64,000 nucleotides of DNA from Tritonibacter horizontis (GCF_001518015.1 NZ_LPUY01000134.1:1-64000), one strand, 5' to 3'; counted from the first letter of the stretch, positions 20,677 through 29,598 are shown. The notes: generated by a model not told the origin, from the sequence alone. A program made the numbers and translations.

Positions 20677-22521
20677 GTGTCGCAGCCCAGCCAAGCCAGC
20701 AAAATCGCCCTGTTACAGACCGGGAAACCGCAGTTCCCTGAATTTGAAAAATTCGCAAAATCGATCCAGTCGCAGGAGCGGGCCCAGTTTGCCTATGACT
20801 TTAAACATGGGTTGCGCGAAGGCGCCAGCAAGGGCGAGACACCGGAACAGCGGTCGAAAAAACTATTGGCACAGTCGCGAAAGATGGTGCTGAAACATGA
20901 CAACAAACAGGCCATCTCCTTGTTGCGCAAGGCGATCGAGCTGACGCCGGATAACGCGGAGCTGCATGCCCAGTTGGGCGATGTCCTGGTGAAGGACACA
21001 GACAACGTGGGTGCGGCGCTGTCCTGCTATATGAAGGCGATCAAGCTGGAGCCGACCACCGGCAGCCACTATGCCTGCGTTGCGACCCTGCTGATGAAAA
21101 TGCAGCAGATGGAAGAGGCGATTGACTATTTTGAAATCGCGGTGAAATTCGATCCAAAAAACCTGATTGCTCTGTCGCGGATGATGCACATCAAGGCACA
21201 TCGCCTGCGGTGGAATGATTTTGAAAAGGTGCCGACCTACCTCAAGGTCTTTAACGACAAGAACGTCGTTTCGGATCCTTTTGCCTTTCTGTCGCTCTGC
21301 GACGACGGGGCGTTTCAGCGTATGCGGTCCGAGGCCATCGTGCGGGCAAAATTCAAAAACCCAGGCCGCGCCGCGAAACCGTCGCCACGGGCTGAGGGGC
21401 AGAAGATCCGCATCGGCTACTTCTCGAATGACTTTTACAATCACGCCACGATGCACCTGATGGCAGGGCTGCTGGAACAGCATGACCGGCAGAAATTCGA
21501 GATTTATATCTACGACTACGGGTCCAAATCCAAGGACCACGAACATCAACGGGCCCGCCGCAATGCGGATAAGTTCCAGGATGTGCGCGGCATGAGCACG
21601 TCTGACCTGGTCGGTCTGGCGCGCAGTGATGCGATTGATATTGCGGTGGACCTCAAGGGCTATACCGAAGGCGGGCGGCTTGATATTTTCAACGACCGGA
21701 TCGCACCGGTGCAGGTGGCCTATCTTGGCTATCCGGGCACCACGGGGCTGCAGTCGATGGATTATATGGTGGCAGACCGGATCACGGTGCCGTCGCATCT
21801 GCGCAAACACTTCAGCGAATCCATCCTCTACATGCCGAACTGTTATCAGCCCAACGATGAAAACCGTTACATCGAGGAGATGACGGCCACCCGCAGCGGC
21901 TTTGGCCTGCCGGAGGACGGGTTTGTGTTTTCCTCGTTCAACAACCCCTACAAGGTGACGCCGCAGGAATATGATATCTGGATGAACCTGCTGAAAGAGG
22001 TGCCGGACAGCGTCTTGTGGTTCTATGTCTCCAAGGCGGAAATTCGCGATGTGATCCGCAAGGAAGCGGAAAAGCGTGGCGTTGAAGGCGACCGGATCAT
22101 TCCGACCGGGCGGATGCCGCCCGAACGCCACTTGGCGCGTTTGAAGTATGCCGATCTGTTCCTTGATACATTCAACGTGAACGCCCATACCACCGCCAGC
22201 GATGCGCTCTGGGCCGGGCTGCCGCTGGTGACCAAGACCGGCGATCAGTTTGCCGCGCGGGTTGCGGGCAGTATCCTGACCGCCGCCGGGCTCGAAGATC
22301 TGGTGACCGTGAGCGAAAAGAAATACCACGATGTGGCACTGCGGGTGGCGCAGGATCCCGAATATTTCGCGGATATCAAGACGCGTCTGGCCGCTGCCCG
22401 GACCTCAGCCCCGCTCTTTGATACCAAAGGCTATACCCGGGATTTCGAGCGGCTGCTGGAAAAAGCGTTCCAGAACTATCAAGCGGGCAATGCGCCCAAA
22501 TCCATGGCGCTTTCGGCCTGA
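20677..22521 (+). CDS. TPR protein with O-GlcNAc-transferase-like (SPINDLY/GT41) catalytic domain
   Basis: A 614-aa soluble protein. Residues ~60-180 contain tetratricopeptide repeats (for example AISLLRKAIELTPDNAELHAQLGDVL). Residues ~240-600 are a GT41 glycosyltransferase domain: IGYFSNDFYNHATMHLMAGL, DIAVDLKGYTEGGRLDIF, PVQVAYLGYPGTTG, and the nucleotide-sugar region DTFNVNAHTTASDALWAGLPLVT. Targets could be proteins (possibly flagellar or surface) or an unknown acceptor; this cannot be told from sequence. GTG 20677 sits 10 nt after GAGGAG. Another GTG at 20668 is in frame but only 1 nt from that motif, so I prefer 20677. Confidence 0.85.
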   Translation: MSQPSQASKIALLQTGKPQFPEFEKFAKSIQSQERAQFAYDFKHGLREGASKGETPEQRSKKLLAQSRKMVLKHDNKQAISLLRKAIELTPDNAELHAQLGDVLVKDTDNVGAALSCYMKAIKLEPTTGSHYACVATLLMKMQQMEEAIDYFEIAVKFDPKNLIALSRMMHIKAHRLRWNDFEKVPTYLKVFNDKNVVSDPFAFLSLCDDGAFQRMRSEAIVRAKFKNPGRAAKPSPRAEGQKIRIGYFSNDFYNHATMHLMAGLLEQHDRQKFEIYIYDYGSKSKDHEHQRARRNADKFQDVRGMSTSDLVGLARSDAIDIAVDLKGYTEGGRLDIFNDRIAPVQVAYLGYPGTTGLQSMDYMVADRITVPSHLRKHFSESILYMPNCYQPNDENRYIEEMTATRSGFGLPEDGFVFSSFNNPYKVTPQEYDIWMNLLKEVPDSVLWFYVSKAEIRDVIRKEAEKRGVEGDRIIPTGRMPPERHLARLKYADLFLDTFNVNAHTTASDALWAGLPLVTKTGDQFAARVAGSILTAAGLEDLVTVSEKKYHDVALRVAQDPEYFADIKTRLAAARTSAPLFDTKGYTRDFERLLEKAFQNYQAGNAPKSMALSA

Positions 22522-22574
22522 TCTCGTCGCAAGGGCCAGTTCCTTCAAGGGGCAGTCGCCCCGCTGAAAACGTC

Positions 22575-22610
22575 AACAGCCGCGTCCCCTGTCAGGGCGC
22601 GGCTGTTGTT
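22575..22610. terminator. Terminator between convergent GT41 gene and L,D-transpeptidase
   Basis: AACAGCCGCG (22575-22584) and CGCGGCTGTT (22598-22607) form a perfect 10-bp stem with GTT following. It can serve both converging genes. Confidence 0.75.
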
Positions 22611-22648
22611 GCACAGGGGGACGGCGCCGGGGGCTCCGGGCGTGACGC

Positions 22649-23251
22649 TCAGAGCAGGCGAACCTGCGTGCCGATTTTCACCAGCGGATAGAGCTTTTCG
22701 ACATGCTGGTTATAAAGGCCGATACAGCCAGAGGAGCTTTGGCGACCGATCTTGCGGGTGTCATGGGTGCCATGCACAAGGTAGGCCGGCCAGTCCAGAT
22801 ACATCGCCCGGGTGCCAAGTGGATTGCCCGGCACGCCGCCGTCAATGCGCTGAGGCAGGCTTGGGTCGCGCTCGCGCATGTTTGCCGTCGGGGTCCAGCT
22901 GGGGTTTTCGGTCTTGCGCACGATCTTGGAATACCCACGCCGGGTCAGTTCTTCGCTCATCGGGACGGAGGAGGGAAACAGCATGTAGGTTTCGCCATCG
23001 CCGCCCCAATAATGCAAGGCACGGCTATCGATGTCGGCCAGGAGGCAGCCGACCCCGAGGGCATCAAAATGATCCCGCCAATCCTGTTGCTGAAAGGCAG
23101 ACAGGTTGCGCTGGACCGGGAACTGGTCGCGAATGGCCGGTTCGTTTTCAGGAAAGGCGTCCGTCGATTGCGCGCGCAGGACAGCGGGGGTGGCCAGGGT
23201 GGCCGCCGCACTGCTGATCAGCGCGCGGCGTGTCATCTTGAAGCGGGACAT
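22649..23251 (-). CDS. L,D-transpeptidase (YkuD family), exported
   Basis: A 200-aa periplasmic protein with a twin-Arg-like export signal (MTRRALISSAAATLATPAVLRAQ, cleavage likely after the AQ at about residue 28). The YkuD catalytic motif is complete: H160/H163 and S-x-G-C176 in SSSGCIGL. Such enzymes make 3-3 peptidoglycan cross-links or attach lipoprotein or outer-membrane proteins to the wall. ATG 23251 follows GAGGATGG on the coding strand. It appears monocistronic. Confidence 0.92.
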   Translation of the reverse strand: MSRFKMTRRALISSAAATLATPAVLRAQSTDAFPENEPAIRDQFPVQRNLSAFQQQDWRDHFDALGVGCLLADIDSRALHYWGGDGETYMLFPSSVPMSEELTRRGYSKIVRKTENPSWTPTANMRERDPSLPQRIDGGVPGNPLGTRAMYLDWPAYLVHGTHDTRKIGRQSSSGCIGLYNQHVEKLYPLVKIGTQVRLL

Positions 23252-23397
23252 GGGTCCATCCTCGTCGGTTTGAGTGCTCGTTATTTGGGCCTTACCCTAT
23301 GCGCAGCGACTGGCTTTCGCCAGTGGGGGCAGGGGTGACATTTCCGTGAAAGCGCGCTTCTGGCAATGACTTGCGCACAAAGGCCGAGCTGCGCATG

Positions 23398-23427
23398 AAA
23401 AAAGGCCGCCCGGTCGGGGCGGCCTTT
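23398..23427 (-). terminator. Rho-independent terminator of mmsA
   Basis: AAAGGCCGCCC and GGGCGGCCTTT form a perfect 11-bp stem around 5 nt. The A-run on the left reads as seven T residues on the minus strand, directly downstream of mmsA. Confidence 0.9.
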
Positions 23428-23461
23428 CGCTTTGCTATGAAGGTCTGGGTTGACGCGGGCG

Positions 23462-24961
23462 TCAGTCCATCGCTTTGAAGTTGAATTCGCCACCTTCACG
23501 GATGCCCGAGGGCCAGCGCGAGGTGATGGTCTTGGTCCGGGTGTAGAATTTGAATGCATCCGGTCCGTGCTGGTTCAGGTCGCCAAAGGCAGATTTTTTC
23601 CAACCGCCAAAGGTGTGATAGGCCAGCGGCACCGGGATCGGAACGTTGATGCCGATCATGCCGATATTGATCCGGTTGGCAAAGTCCCGCGCGGTGTCGC
23701 CATCGCGGGTATAGATCGCGGTGCCGTTGCCGTATTCGTGATCCATCGCATAGCCGAGCGCTTCTTCATAGGTTTTGGCGCGGACCGTCGACAGCACCGG
23801 GCCAAAGATCTCCTGCGTATAGATGTCCATATCGGTGGTGACATGGTCAAAAAGATGCGGACCGACAAAAAAGCCGTCTTCATATCCCTGCAGGTTGAAG
23901 TTGCGGCCATCGACTACAAGTTTCGCCCCCTGATCGACGCCGGATTGCACCAGACGCAGGATGTTGGCCTTGGCAGCCGAAGTCACGACGGGGCCGTAAT
24001 CCACTTCATTGCCAGCGGTATAGGGGCCGACCTTGAGTTTTTCGATGCGCGGCACCAGCTTTTCGATCAGCCGGTCGGCGGTCTCATCGCCCACCGGAAC
24101 CGCAACAGAGATCGCCATGCAGCGTTCGCCGGCCGCGCCGTAGCCCGCGCCGATCAGCGCGTCGGCGGCCTGATCCAGATCCGCATCGGGCATGATGATC
24201 ATGTGGTTCTTGGCGCCGCCAAAGCACTGGACCCGTTTGCCCTGCGCGCAGCCGGTGCCATAGATGTATTCCGCAATCGGAGTGGAGCCGACAAAGCCGA
24301 CGGACTGGATGATCGGATCATAGAGGATCGCGTCCACAGCTTCCTTGTCGCCGTTCACGACCTGCAGGATGCCCTTGGGCAGGCCCGCTTCTTCCAGCAG
24401 TTCCGCCAGCATCAGCGGCACCGAAGGATCGCGTTCGGAGGGTTTCAGAATGAAGGCATTGCCGCAAACGATGGCGGGCGCGAACATCCACATCGGGATC
24501 ATGGCCGGGAAGTTGAACGGCGTGATCCCGGCGGTGACACCCAGCGCCTGACGCATGGAGTACATGTCGATGCCGGGGCCGGCGCTGTCGGTGAACTCGC
24601 CCTTCAGCAGCTGCGGCGCACCGATGCAATATTCCACCACTTCCAGACCGCGCTGCACATCGCCTTTGGCGTCGGGCAGGGTCTTGCCGTGCTCGCGGCT
24701 CAGCGCCTCGGCCAGCTTGTCCATGTCGCGGTTCAGAAGATCCACGAATTTCATCATCACCCGCGCGCGGCGCTGCGGGTTGACGGCGGCCCAGGCGGGC
24801 TGCGCCGCGGCGGCACATGCAACCGCCGTGTCCATTTCGTCCTTCGAGGCCAGCGGCACCTTTGCCTGCACTTCGCCGGTTGCGGGGTTGAAGACGTCGG
24901 CAAAGCGGCCAGAGGTGCCTTTGACGTGTTCGCCGTTGATGTAATGCGTCAGTTCCTGCAT
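23462..24961 (-). CDS. mmsA: CoA-acylating methylmalonate-semialdehyde dehydrogenase
   Basis: A 499-aa aldehyde dehydrogenase that converts methylmalonate semialdehyde to propionyl-CoA, completing valine and myo-inositol/thymine-type breakdown. MmsA features are clear: MQELTHYINGEHVKGTSGR N-terminus, GITPFNFPAMIPMWMFAPAI, GFVGSTPIAEYIYGTG, and the catalytic cysteine in GAAGERCMAIS. It takes the product of MmsB from the operon ~5 kb away. It is divergent from a LysR regulator (154-bp gap) that probably controls it. Confidence 0.95.
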   Translation of the reverse strand: MQELTHYINGEHVKGTSGRFADVFNPATGEVQAKVPLASKDEMDTAVACAAAAQPAWAAVNPQRRARVMMKFVDLLNRDMDKLAEALSREHGKTLPDAKGDVQRGLEVVEYCIGAPQLLKGEFTDSAGPGIDMYSMRQALGVTAGITPFNFPAMIPMWMFAPAIVCGNAFILKPSERDPSVPLMLAELLEEAGLPKGILQVVNGDKEAVDAILYDPIIQSVGFVGSTPIAEYIYGTGCAQGKRVQCFGGAKNHMIIMPDADLDQAADALIGAGYGAAGERCMAISVAVPVGDETADRLIEKLVPRIEKLKVGPYTAGNEVDYGPVVTSAAKANILRLVQSGVDQGAKLVVDGRNFNLQGYEDGFFVGPHLFDHVTTDMDIYTQEIFGPVLSTVRAKTYEEALGYAMDHEYGNGTAIYTRDGDTARDFANRINIGMIGINVPIPVPLAYHTFGGWKKSAFGDLNQHGPDAFKFYTRTKTITSRWPSGIREGGEFNFKAMD

Positions 24962-25115
24962 CGGAGATCCTCCTGCAATTCAGTTCGCCGCCATCCTAGG
25001 CTTGCAAAAAACACGGGGAAAGGGGAAAGGTTTCAAAAAGGCTTTGCAGGAACGCAAATGGGTGCTGTAGCCTGATTGCGGATAATTTGTTTAAAAGACT
25101 AGAGGATTCCGCCAA

Positions 25116-26012
25116 ATGGAACCCCAATGGGACGATATGAAGGTGTTCCTCGCCGTCGCGCGCGAGAGCAGCCTGTCCGGTGCAGGCCGGGTGCTGAAGA
25201 TGGATCCGGCGACAGTCGGCCGTCGCGTGGCGCGGTTCGAGGGCGCGCTCAAGGCATCACTGTTTGTGAAATCGCCGCAGGGCTATGCGCTCAGCGCCGC
25301 CGGGGATCGGCTACTGGCCCATGCCGAGGCGGCCGAACTGGCGATGCGGGCCGGGGAGGAGGCGCTGACCGGGCCCAGCGATACGTTGTCCGGGCAGATC
25401 CGGATTGGCGCCCCGGATGGCTGCGCCAACTACATCCTGCCGCAGGTCTGTGCCGAAATTTCCAAGGACAATCCCGATCTGGACATCCAGATCGTCGCCT
25501 TGCCCCGGGTGATCAACCTGTCGCGGCGCGAGGCGGATATGGCAATCACGGTCAGCGCGCCAACGGCCGGTAAGCTGCTGGTGCAGAAGATCACCGATTA
25601 TCACCTGCATCTGGCGGCATCCCGGCTCTATCTGCGGGATGTGCACCCGATCGAAAAGCTGGAGCACCTACGGGATCACAAGATGATCGGCTATATTGCC
25701 GATATGATCTTTGATCAGGAGCTGGATTATCTCAACGACCTTGGTGTCGAACGGGTCCAGCTGGCGTCGAACTCCGTATCGGTCCAGATCAAGATGCTGG
25801 CAGAGGGGGGCGCCATCGGCGTGGTGCATGATTTTGCGCTGCCCAGCCACCGCCCGCTGCGCAAAATCCTGCAGGACGATTTCAGCCTAACGCGGAGTTT
25901 TTATCTCGTGCGGCATCAAGGGGATCAGCGCAGCGAGAGGCTCAATCGCTTTGCAGAGGCATTGTCCAAAGGAATACGCCTTGAGGTTGAGCGGCTGGAA
26001 GGCTTGACTTGA
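25116..26012 (+). CDS. LysR-family transcriptional regulator, divergent from mmsA
   Basis: A 298-aa protein with an N-terminal winged helix (DDMKVFLAVARESSLSGAGRVLKMDPATVGRRVARFEGALKASLF) and a C-terminal substrate-binding domain from about residue 90. LysR regulators usually control the divergent neighbour, here mmsA; the inducer would be an intermediate of branched-chain or related catabolism. This is an inference from layout. Confidence 0.9.
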   Translation: MEPQWDDMKVFLAVARESSLSGAGRVLKMDPATVGRRVARFEGALKASLFVKSPQGYALSAAGDRLLAHAEAAELAMRAGEEALTGPSDTLSGQIRIGAPDGCANYILPQVCAEISKDNPDLDIQIVALPRVINLSRREADMAITVSAPTAGKLLVQKITDYHLHLAASRLYLRDVHPIEKLEHLRDHKMIGYIADMIFDQELDYLNDLGVERVQLASNSVSVQIKMLAEGGAIGVVHDFALPSHRPLRKILQDDFSLTRSFYLVRHQGDQRSERLNRFAEALSKGIRLEVERLEGLT

Positions 26013-26067
26013 TGCGTTCTTGCGGCAACGCTTGGGAAAGTGAAATGAAAAGTTCAAGGGTGCTCAA

Positions 26068-26502
26068 ATGCTTGTTCAGTCGATTCTGAAGTCCAAGGAC
26101 GTCGCCGAAGTTGTCACAATCGGGCCCGATGCCACGATCGAGGCGGCGGCGAAGTTACTGTCCCTGCATGGTATCGGGACGGTCGTGGTGTCGTCGGACA
26201 AGAAGCAACCGCTGGGAATTCTGTCGGAACGCGACATCGTGCGCCAGTTGGCCAAGACCGGATCGGTCTGCCTGGAGCATACGGTTGACGCCTATATGAC
26301 GCGCGAGCTGGTGACCTGCGGTCAGGAAAACAACGTCCAGGAAGTGCTGACCAAGATGACCGAGGGGCGGTTCCGTCACATGCCGGTGGTCGAAAACGGC
26401 GTGCTGGTTGGCATCATATCGCTGGGGGATGTGGTCAAGGCGCAGTTGGCCGAGATGGCAATGGAGAAGACCGCCCTTGAAGGCATGATCATGGGGCATT
26501 GA
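26068..26502 (+). CDS. CBS-domain protein
   Basis: A 144-aa protein made of two CBS motifs in tandem (about 8-60 and 76-130), the Bateman module that binds adenine nucleotides. Typical pieces are LLSLHGIGTVVVSSDKKQPLGILSERDIVR and MTEGRFRHMPVVENGVLVGIISLGDVVK. No catalytic domain is attached, so it should act as a nucleotide-sensing regulator of an unknown partner. It lies 95 bp before coaD on the same strand. Confidence 0.9.
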   Translation: MLVQSILKSKDVAEVVTIGPDATIEAAAKLLSLHGIGTVVVSSDKKQPLGILSERDIVRQLAKTGSVCLEHTVDAYMTRELVTCGQENNVQEVLTKMTEGRFRHMPVVENGVLVGIISLGDVVKAQLAEMAMEKTALEGMIMGH

Positions 26503-26597
26503 CGCTGCGGCGCGATGTTTCGGTATTTTCACGCACTTGCATTGCGCCGCGCAGCATGATTGCTTGCACCCAATGATGACGCAGGCAGGAGGGGCCC

Positions 26598-27128
26598 ATG
26601 CGCATAGGCTTGTATCCCGGTACGTTCGATCCGATAACGCTCGGACATATTGACATAATTCGCCGGGCTGCTGCGCTGGTGGACAGGTTGGTCATCGGTG
26701 TTGCGATCAACCGCGACAAGGGCCCGTTGTTTTCGCTCGAAGAACGCGTCGAAATGATCGAGGCGGAATGCGCCAAGCTCTCCGAACAGACCGGCACCGA
26801 AATCGTGGCGCATCCATTTGAAAATCTGCTGATTGATTGTGCCCGCGATGTCGGCGCGCAAGTGATCGTGCGTGGCCTGCGGGCGGTTGCGGATTTCGAG
26901 TATGAGTTCCAGATGGTCGGCATGAACCGGTCACTCGATGACAGTATCGAGACTGTGTTCCTCATGGCCGAAGCCCGCCACCAGGCCATCGCCAGTAAGC
27001 TGGTCAAGGAAATTGCCCGGCTGCACGGCGACGTCAGCAAATTCGTCACGCCTCTGGTCAATGACCGGCTGCAGGACCGTCTTGGTGTGGCGATCAAATC
27101 CAAATCCACACGTACCGCATCCGTCTGA
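26598..27128 (+). CDS. coaD: Phosphopantetheine adenylyltransferase
   Basis: A 176-aa nucleotidyltransferase that transfers AMP from ATP to 4'-phosphopantetheine, the penultimate step of coenzyme A synthesis. Seen: the N-terminal GLYPGTFDPITLGHIDII with the T/HxGH motif, RGLRAVADFEYEFQMVGMNR, and a C-terminal VSKFVTPLV. It is about 10 residues longer than usual owing to a basic tail. Confidence 0.96.
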   Translation: MRIGLYPGTFDPITLGHIDIIRRAAALVDRLVIGVAINRDKGPLFSLEERVEMIEAECAKLSEQTGTEIVAHPFENLLIDCARDVGAQVIVRGLRAVADFEYEFQMVGMNRSLDDSIETVFLMAEARHQAIASKLVKEIARLHGDVSKFVTPLVNDRLQDRLGVAIKSKSTRTASV

Positions 27129-27149
27129 GCGATTGTCCGAAGACTTCGG

Positions 27150-27293
27150 TCAGCGCCAGAACGCCATCCATTCGATCAGCAAAAACAGCTTTTTGCCGAG
27201 AAATACCAGGTTCTGGGTGCCAAAGAAGATCACATCTATGGCGATGCACGCCAACAGAAGCAGCCCGAGTGTGATCGCCAGAGAATTCGACAT
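27150..27293 (-). CDS. 47-aa single-helix membrane peptide upstream region of gap locus
   Basis: The small frame starts at ATG 27293 (MSNSLAITLGLLL...) and ends ...LIEWMAFWR. It has one hydrophobic helix (about 5-25) and an amphipathic C-terminal half with a final aromatic/basic group. Short peptides of this kind next to gap are common in Rhodobacteraceae and have often been mislabelled as glyceraldehyde-3-phosphate dehydrogenase fragments; that is from memory. It lies downstream of gap on the same strand, beyond the gap terminator. The ribosome-binding site is weak. Function is unknown. Confidence 0.6.
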   Translation of the reverse strand: MSNSLAITLGLLLLACIAIDVIFFGTQNLVFLGKKLFLLIEWMAFWR

Positions 27294-27316
27294 ATAGGAT
27301 GGCTCGCAAAATAACG

Positions 27317-27340
27317 CCCGGTCAGATATGCCTGACCGGG
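27317..27340 (-). terminator. Terminator hairpin downstream of gap
   Basis: CCCGGTCAG (27317-27325) and CTGACCGGG (27332-27340) form a perfect 9-bp stem. On the minus strand it lies 40 bp after the gap stop codon and before the 47-aa peptide; only a weak T-rich tail follows. Confidence 0.65.
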
Positions 27341-27381
27341 AGCAAAACCTCAACCCATTGAACGTGCGGCGGTAAATCCGA

Positions 27382-28383
27382 TCAGTTCAGGCGCCCCATG
27401 GCGGTGGCAACATCCGCCATCCGGACTGAAAAGCCCCATTCATTGTCATACCAGGCCAGAACGCGCACCATGCGGCCATCGACCACCCGCGTCTGTTCCG
27501 GCGCGAAGATCGAACTTTCCTCGGTATGGTTGAAATCGGTCGAAACCAGCGGCGCGGGCTCATAGCCCAGGACCCGCGACATCGGCCCTTTGGAGGCGTC
27601 TTCCACTGCGGCATTGACCTCTTCGACAGTCACGGCGCGCCCGGCCCGGAAGGTCAGGTCCACCGCCGAGACGTTTGGCGTGGGAACGCGGATCGCCGAT
27701 CCATCCAGCCGCCCCTTGAGGTTCGGCAAGACTTCACCAAGCGCCTTGGCGGCACCGGTGCTGGTCGGGATCATTGACATGGCGGCGGCGCGGGCGCGGT
27801 AAAGATCGTCATGACGGCGATCAAGGGTGGGCTGATCGCCGGTGTAGGAGTGGATCGTCGTCATGATGCCACTTTCGATCCCGAACGCCTCGTCGAGCAC
27901 TTTTGCCAGCGGGGCGAGGCAATTGGTCGTGCACGAGCCATTCGAAACCATCTTGTCCGTGGTCAGAAGATCTTCGTCGTTGACACCAAAGACAACCGTG
28001 CGATCGACGTTCTTGCCCGGCGCCGACAGCAGCACCTTGCCTGCGCCGCGTTCCAGATGCTTGCGGGCTTTCAGGCCATCGTTGAACTTGCCTGTGCATT
28101 CCAGGACAACATCGCAGCCTTCCCAGTCCAGCGCATCCAGATCATAGGTTGAAAACATCTGCATGTCGCCGCGACCAAGGTTCAGGCGCCCTTCGCTGAA
28201 ATCGACCGTGCCGGGATAGCGACCGTGAATACTGTCATATTTCAACAGATGGGCTGCGGTTTCGATTGGCCCTGTGGCATTGACCTTGATCACTTCGATG
28301 TCGTTGCGAAAGCTGCCGGCGATATGGGCCAATGTGCAGCGACCAATCCGCCCGAAGCCATTGATACCAACTTTGATCGTCAT
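27382..28383 (-). CDS. gap: Glyceraldehyde-3-phosphate dehydrogenase, type I (housekeeping)
   Basis: A 333-aa GAPDH of central carbon metabolism. Catalytic C151 lies in SCTTNCLAP and H178 in TTIHSYTGDQPTLDR, a sequence diagnostic of type I enzymes. At the end of the second beta strand it reads VNATGP where NAD-specific enzymes have N-D; the missing Asp suggests relaxed or NADP preference. The operator-like repeats in the 264-bp upstream gap point to control by a LacI-type carbon regulator. Confidence 0.95.
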   Translation of the reverse strand: MTIKVGINGFGRIGRCTLAHIAGSFRNDIEVIKVNATGPIETAAHLLKYDSIHGRYPGTVDFSEGRLNLGRGDMQMFSTYDLDALDWEGCDVVLECTGKFNDGLKARKHLERGAGKVLLSAPGKNVDRTVVFGVNDEDLLTTDKMVSNGSCTTNCLAPLAKVLDEAFGIESGIMTTIHSYTGDQPTLDRRHDDLYRARAAAMSMIPTSTGAAKALGEVLPNLKGRLDGSAIRVPTPNVSAVDLTFRAGRAVTVEEVNAAVEDASKGPMSRVLGYEPAPLVSTDFNHTEESSIFAPEQTRVVDGRMVRVLAWYDNEWGFSVRMADVATAMGRLN

Positions 28384-28472
28384 ATTTGCATCCCCACAAA
28401 AGCCTGTCTCACGGGCAGGCTATAGCGGGCATCGGGGGGTGAAAAAAGTAAAAATATTAGTAAACACAAGTT

Positions 28473-28526
28473 GTTAGCGCAAAACGTTGATGGTTGCGTT
28501 AACAGTCGAAACCGGTTGGCGCTAAC
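28473..28526. promoter_or_regulatory. Pair of LacI-type palindromes upstream of gap
   Basis: GTTAGCGC at 28473-28480 and GTTGGCGCTAAC at 28515-28526 fit the palindrome GTTAGCGCTAAC, the second with a single mismatch. This C/G-centred dyad is characteristic of LacI/GalR-family operators; in Rhodobacter the carbon regulator CceR is a candidate. They lie about 90-140 bp upstream of gap and 120-175 bp upstream of the DUF808 gene. Confidence 0.5.
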
Positions 28527-28647
28527 TTATGCTGCAATTGCAAAGTTGGCTTGCTGCAGAGCGGCATGCTTGAACCGCCCCCCGGGATTCGGCTAGGAAG
28601 AGGCGAGTAAACGCCACAGTATAATGCCACAGTACAAAGGGTGACGC

Positions 28648-29598
28648 ATGAGCGGTCTTCTGGCCTTGTTGGACGATGTGGCAGCGATTGCAAAGGTCGC
28701 TGCCGCCTCCCTGGATGATGTGGCGACACAGTCGATGAAAGCGGGATCAAAGGCCGCCGGGATCGTCATCGACGATGCTGCCGTGACCCCGAAATACGTC
28801 ACCGGGTTTCAGCCCGCCCGCGAATTGCCGATGATCTGGCGCATCGCGCGCGGCTCTTTCATCAACAAACTGGTGTTCCTGCTGCCGGTCGCCTTGCTGA
28901 TGTCCTTGTTTGCGCCCTGGCTGGTGCCGCCCTTGCTGATCCTCGGCGGGTGTTACTTGTGTTTCGAGGGCGCTGAAAAGATCGTTCACGTCCTGATGCC
29001 ACATGACGACCACTCCGGCGGTCCGGACGGCAGCCATGATGTCGGTGACCCGGCTCATCTGGAAGAACAAAAGGTCAAAGGCGCGATCAAGACGGATTTC
29101 ATCCTGTCGGCGGAAATCATGACCATCGCACTCTCCACCATCGAAAGCGATGTGCTCTGGGTACAGGCGGCAACCCTCGCCGTGGTGGGAATTTTCATCA
29201 CCATCATCGTCTATGGCGTGGTGGCGATCATCGTGAAAATGGACGACATCGGCCTCTGGCTGACCCGCGTCGGCCGTCTTGGCGCCACACGGGCCCTTGG
29301 CCGCGGCATCGTCGCCTTCATGCCCTGGTTTCTCAAACTGCTGTCCTTCGTCGGCACCATCGCCATGCTCTGGGTCGGCGGGTCAATCATTGTGCATTCG
29401 GCGCATCAGATGGGCTGGCACTGGCCCGAAGACAGCATCCACGCGCTGGCCCATGGCATCGGACAGGGCGACGCAATCCTCGAATGGCTGGCCAAGGCGG
29501 TGGTCGACGGCTGTCTCGGCTTTGTCGTCGGCTTGCTGCTGATCCCGCTTGCCACCAGGGTGATCGCCCCGTTGCTGGGCAACAAAGCCGCGCATTGA
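28648..29598 (+). CDS. DUF808 family membrane protein (YedI-like)
   Basis: A 316-aa protein with the DUF808 start (SGLLALLDDVAAIAKVAAASLDDVA), the motif VTPKYVTGFQPARELPMIWRIARGS, and about four to six transmembrane segments. A histidine/acid-rich loop (PHDDHSGGPDGSHD, residues ~117-130) follows FEGAEKIVHVLM. The family is widespread but uncharacterised; a metal-linked role is possible from the His/Asp loop only. A strong terminator follows. Confidence 0.9.
   Translation: MSGLLALLDDVAAIAKVAAASLDDVATQSMKAGSKAAGIVIDDAAVTPKYVTGFQPARELPMIWRIARGSFINKLVFLLPVALLMSLFAPWLVPPLLILGGCYLCFEGAEKIVHVLMPHDDHSGGPDGSHDVGDPAHLEEQKVKGAIKTDFILSAEIMTIALSTIESDVLWVQAATLAVVGIFITIIVYGVVAIIVKMDDIGLWLTRVGRLGATRALGRGIVAFMPWFLKLLSFVGTIAMLWVGGSIIVHSAHQMGWHWPEDSIHALAHGIGQGDAILEWLAKAVVDGCLGFVVGLLLIPLATRVIAPLLGNKAAH

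Noticed and set aside
23450-25075. 541-codon plus-strand frame opposite mmsA
   Set aside because: mmsA on the minus strand is unmistakable; the opposite frame is a shadow with His/Arg-rich composition.
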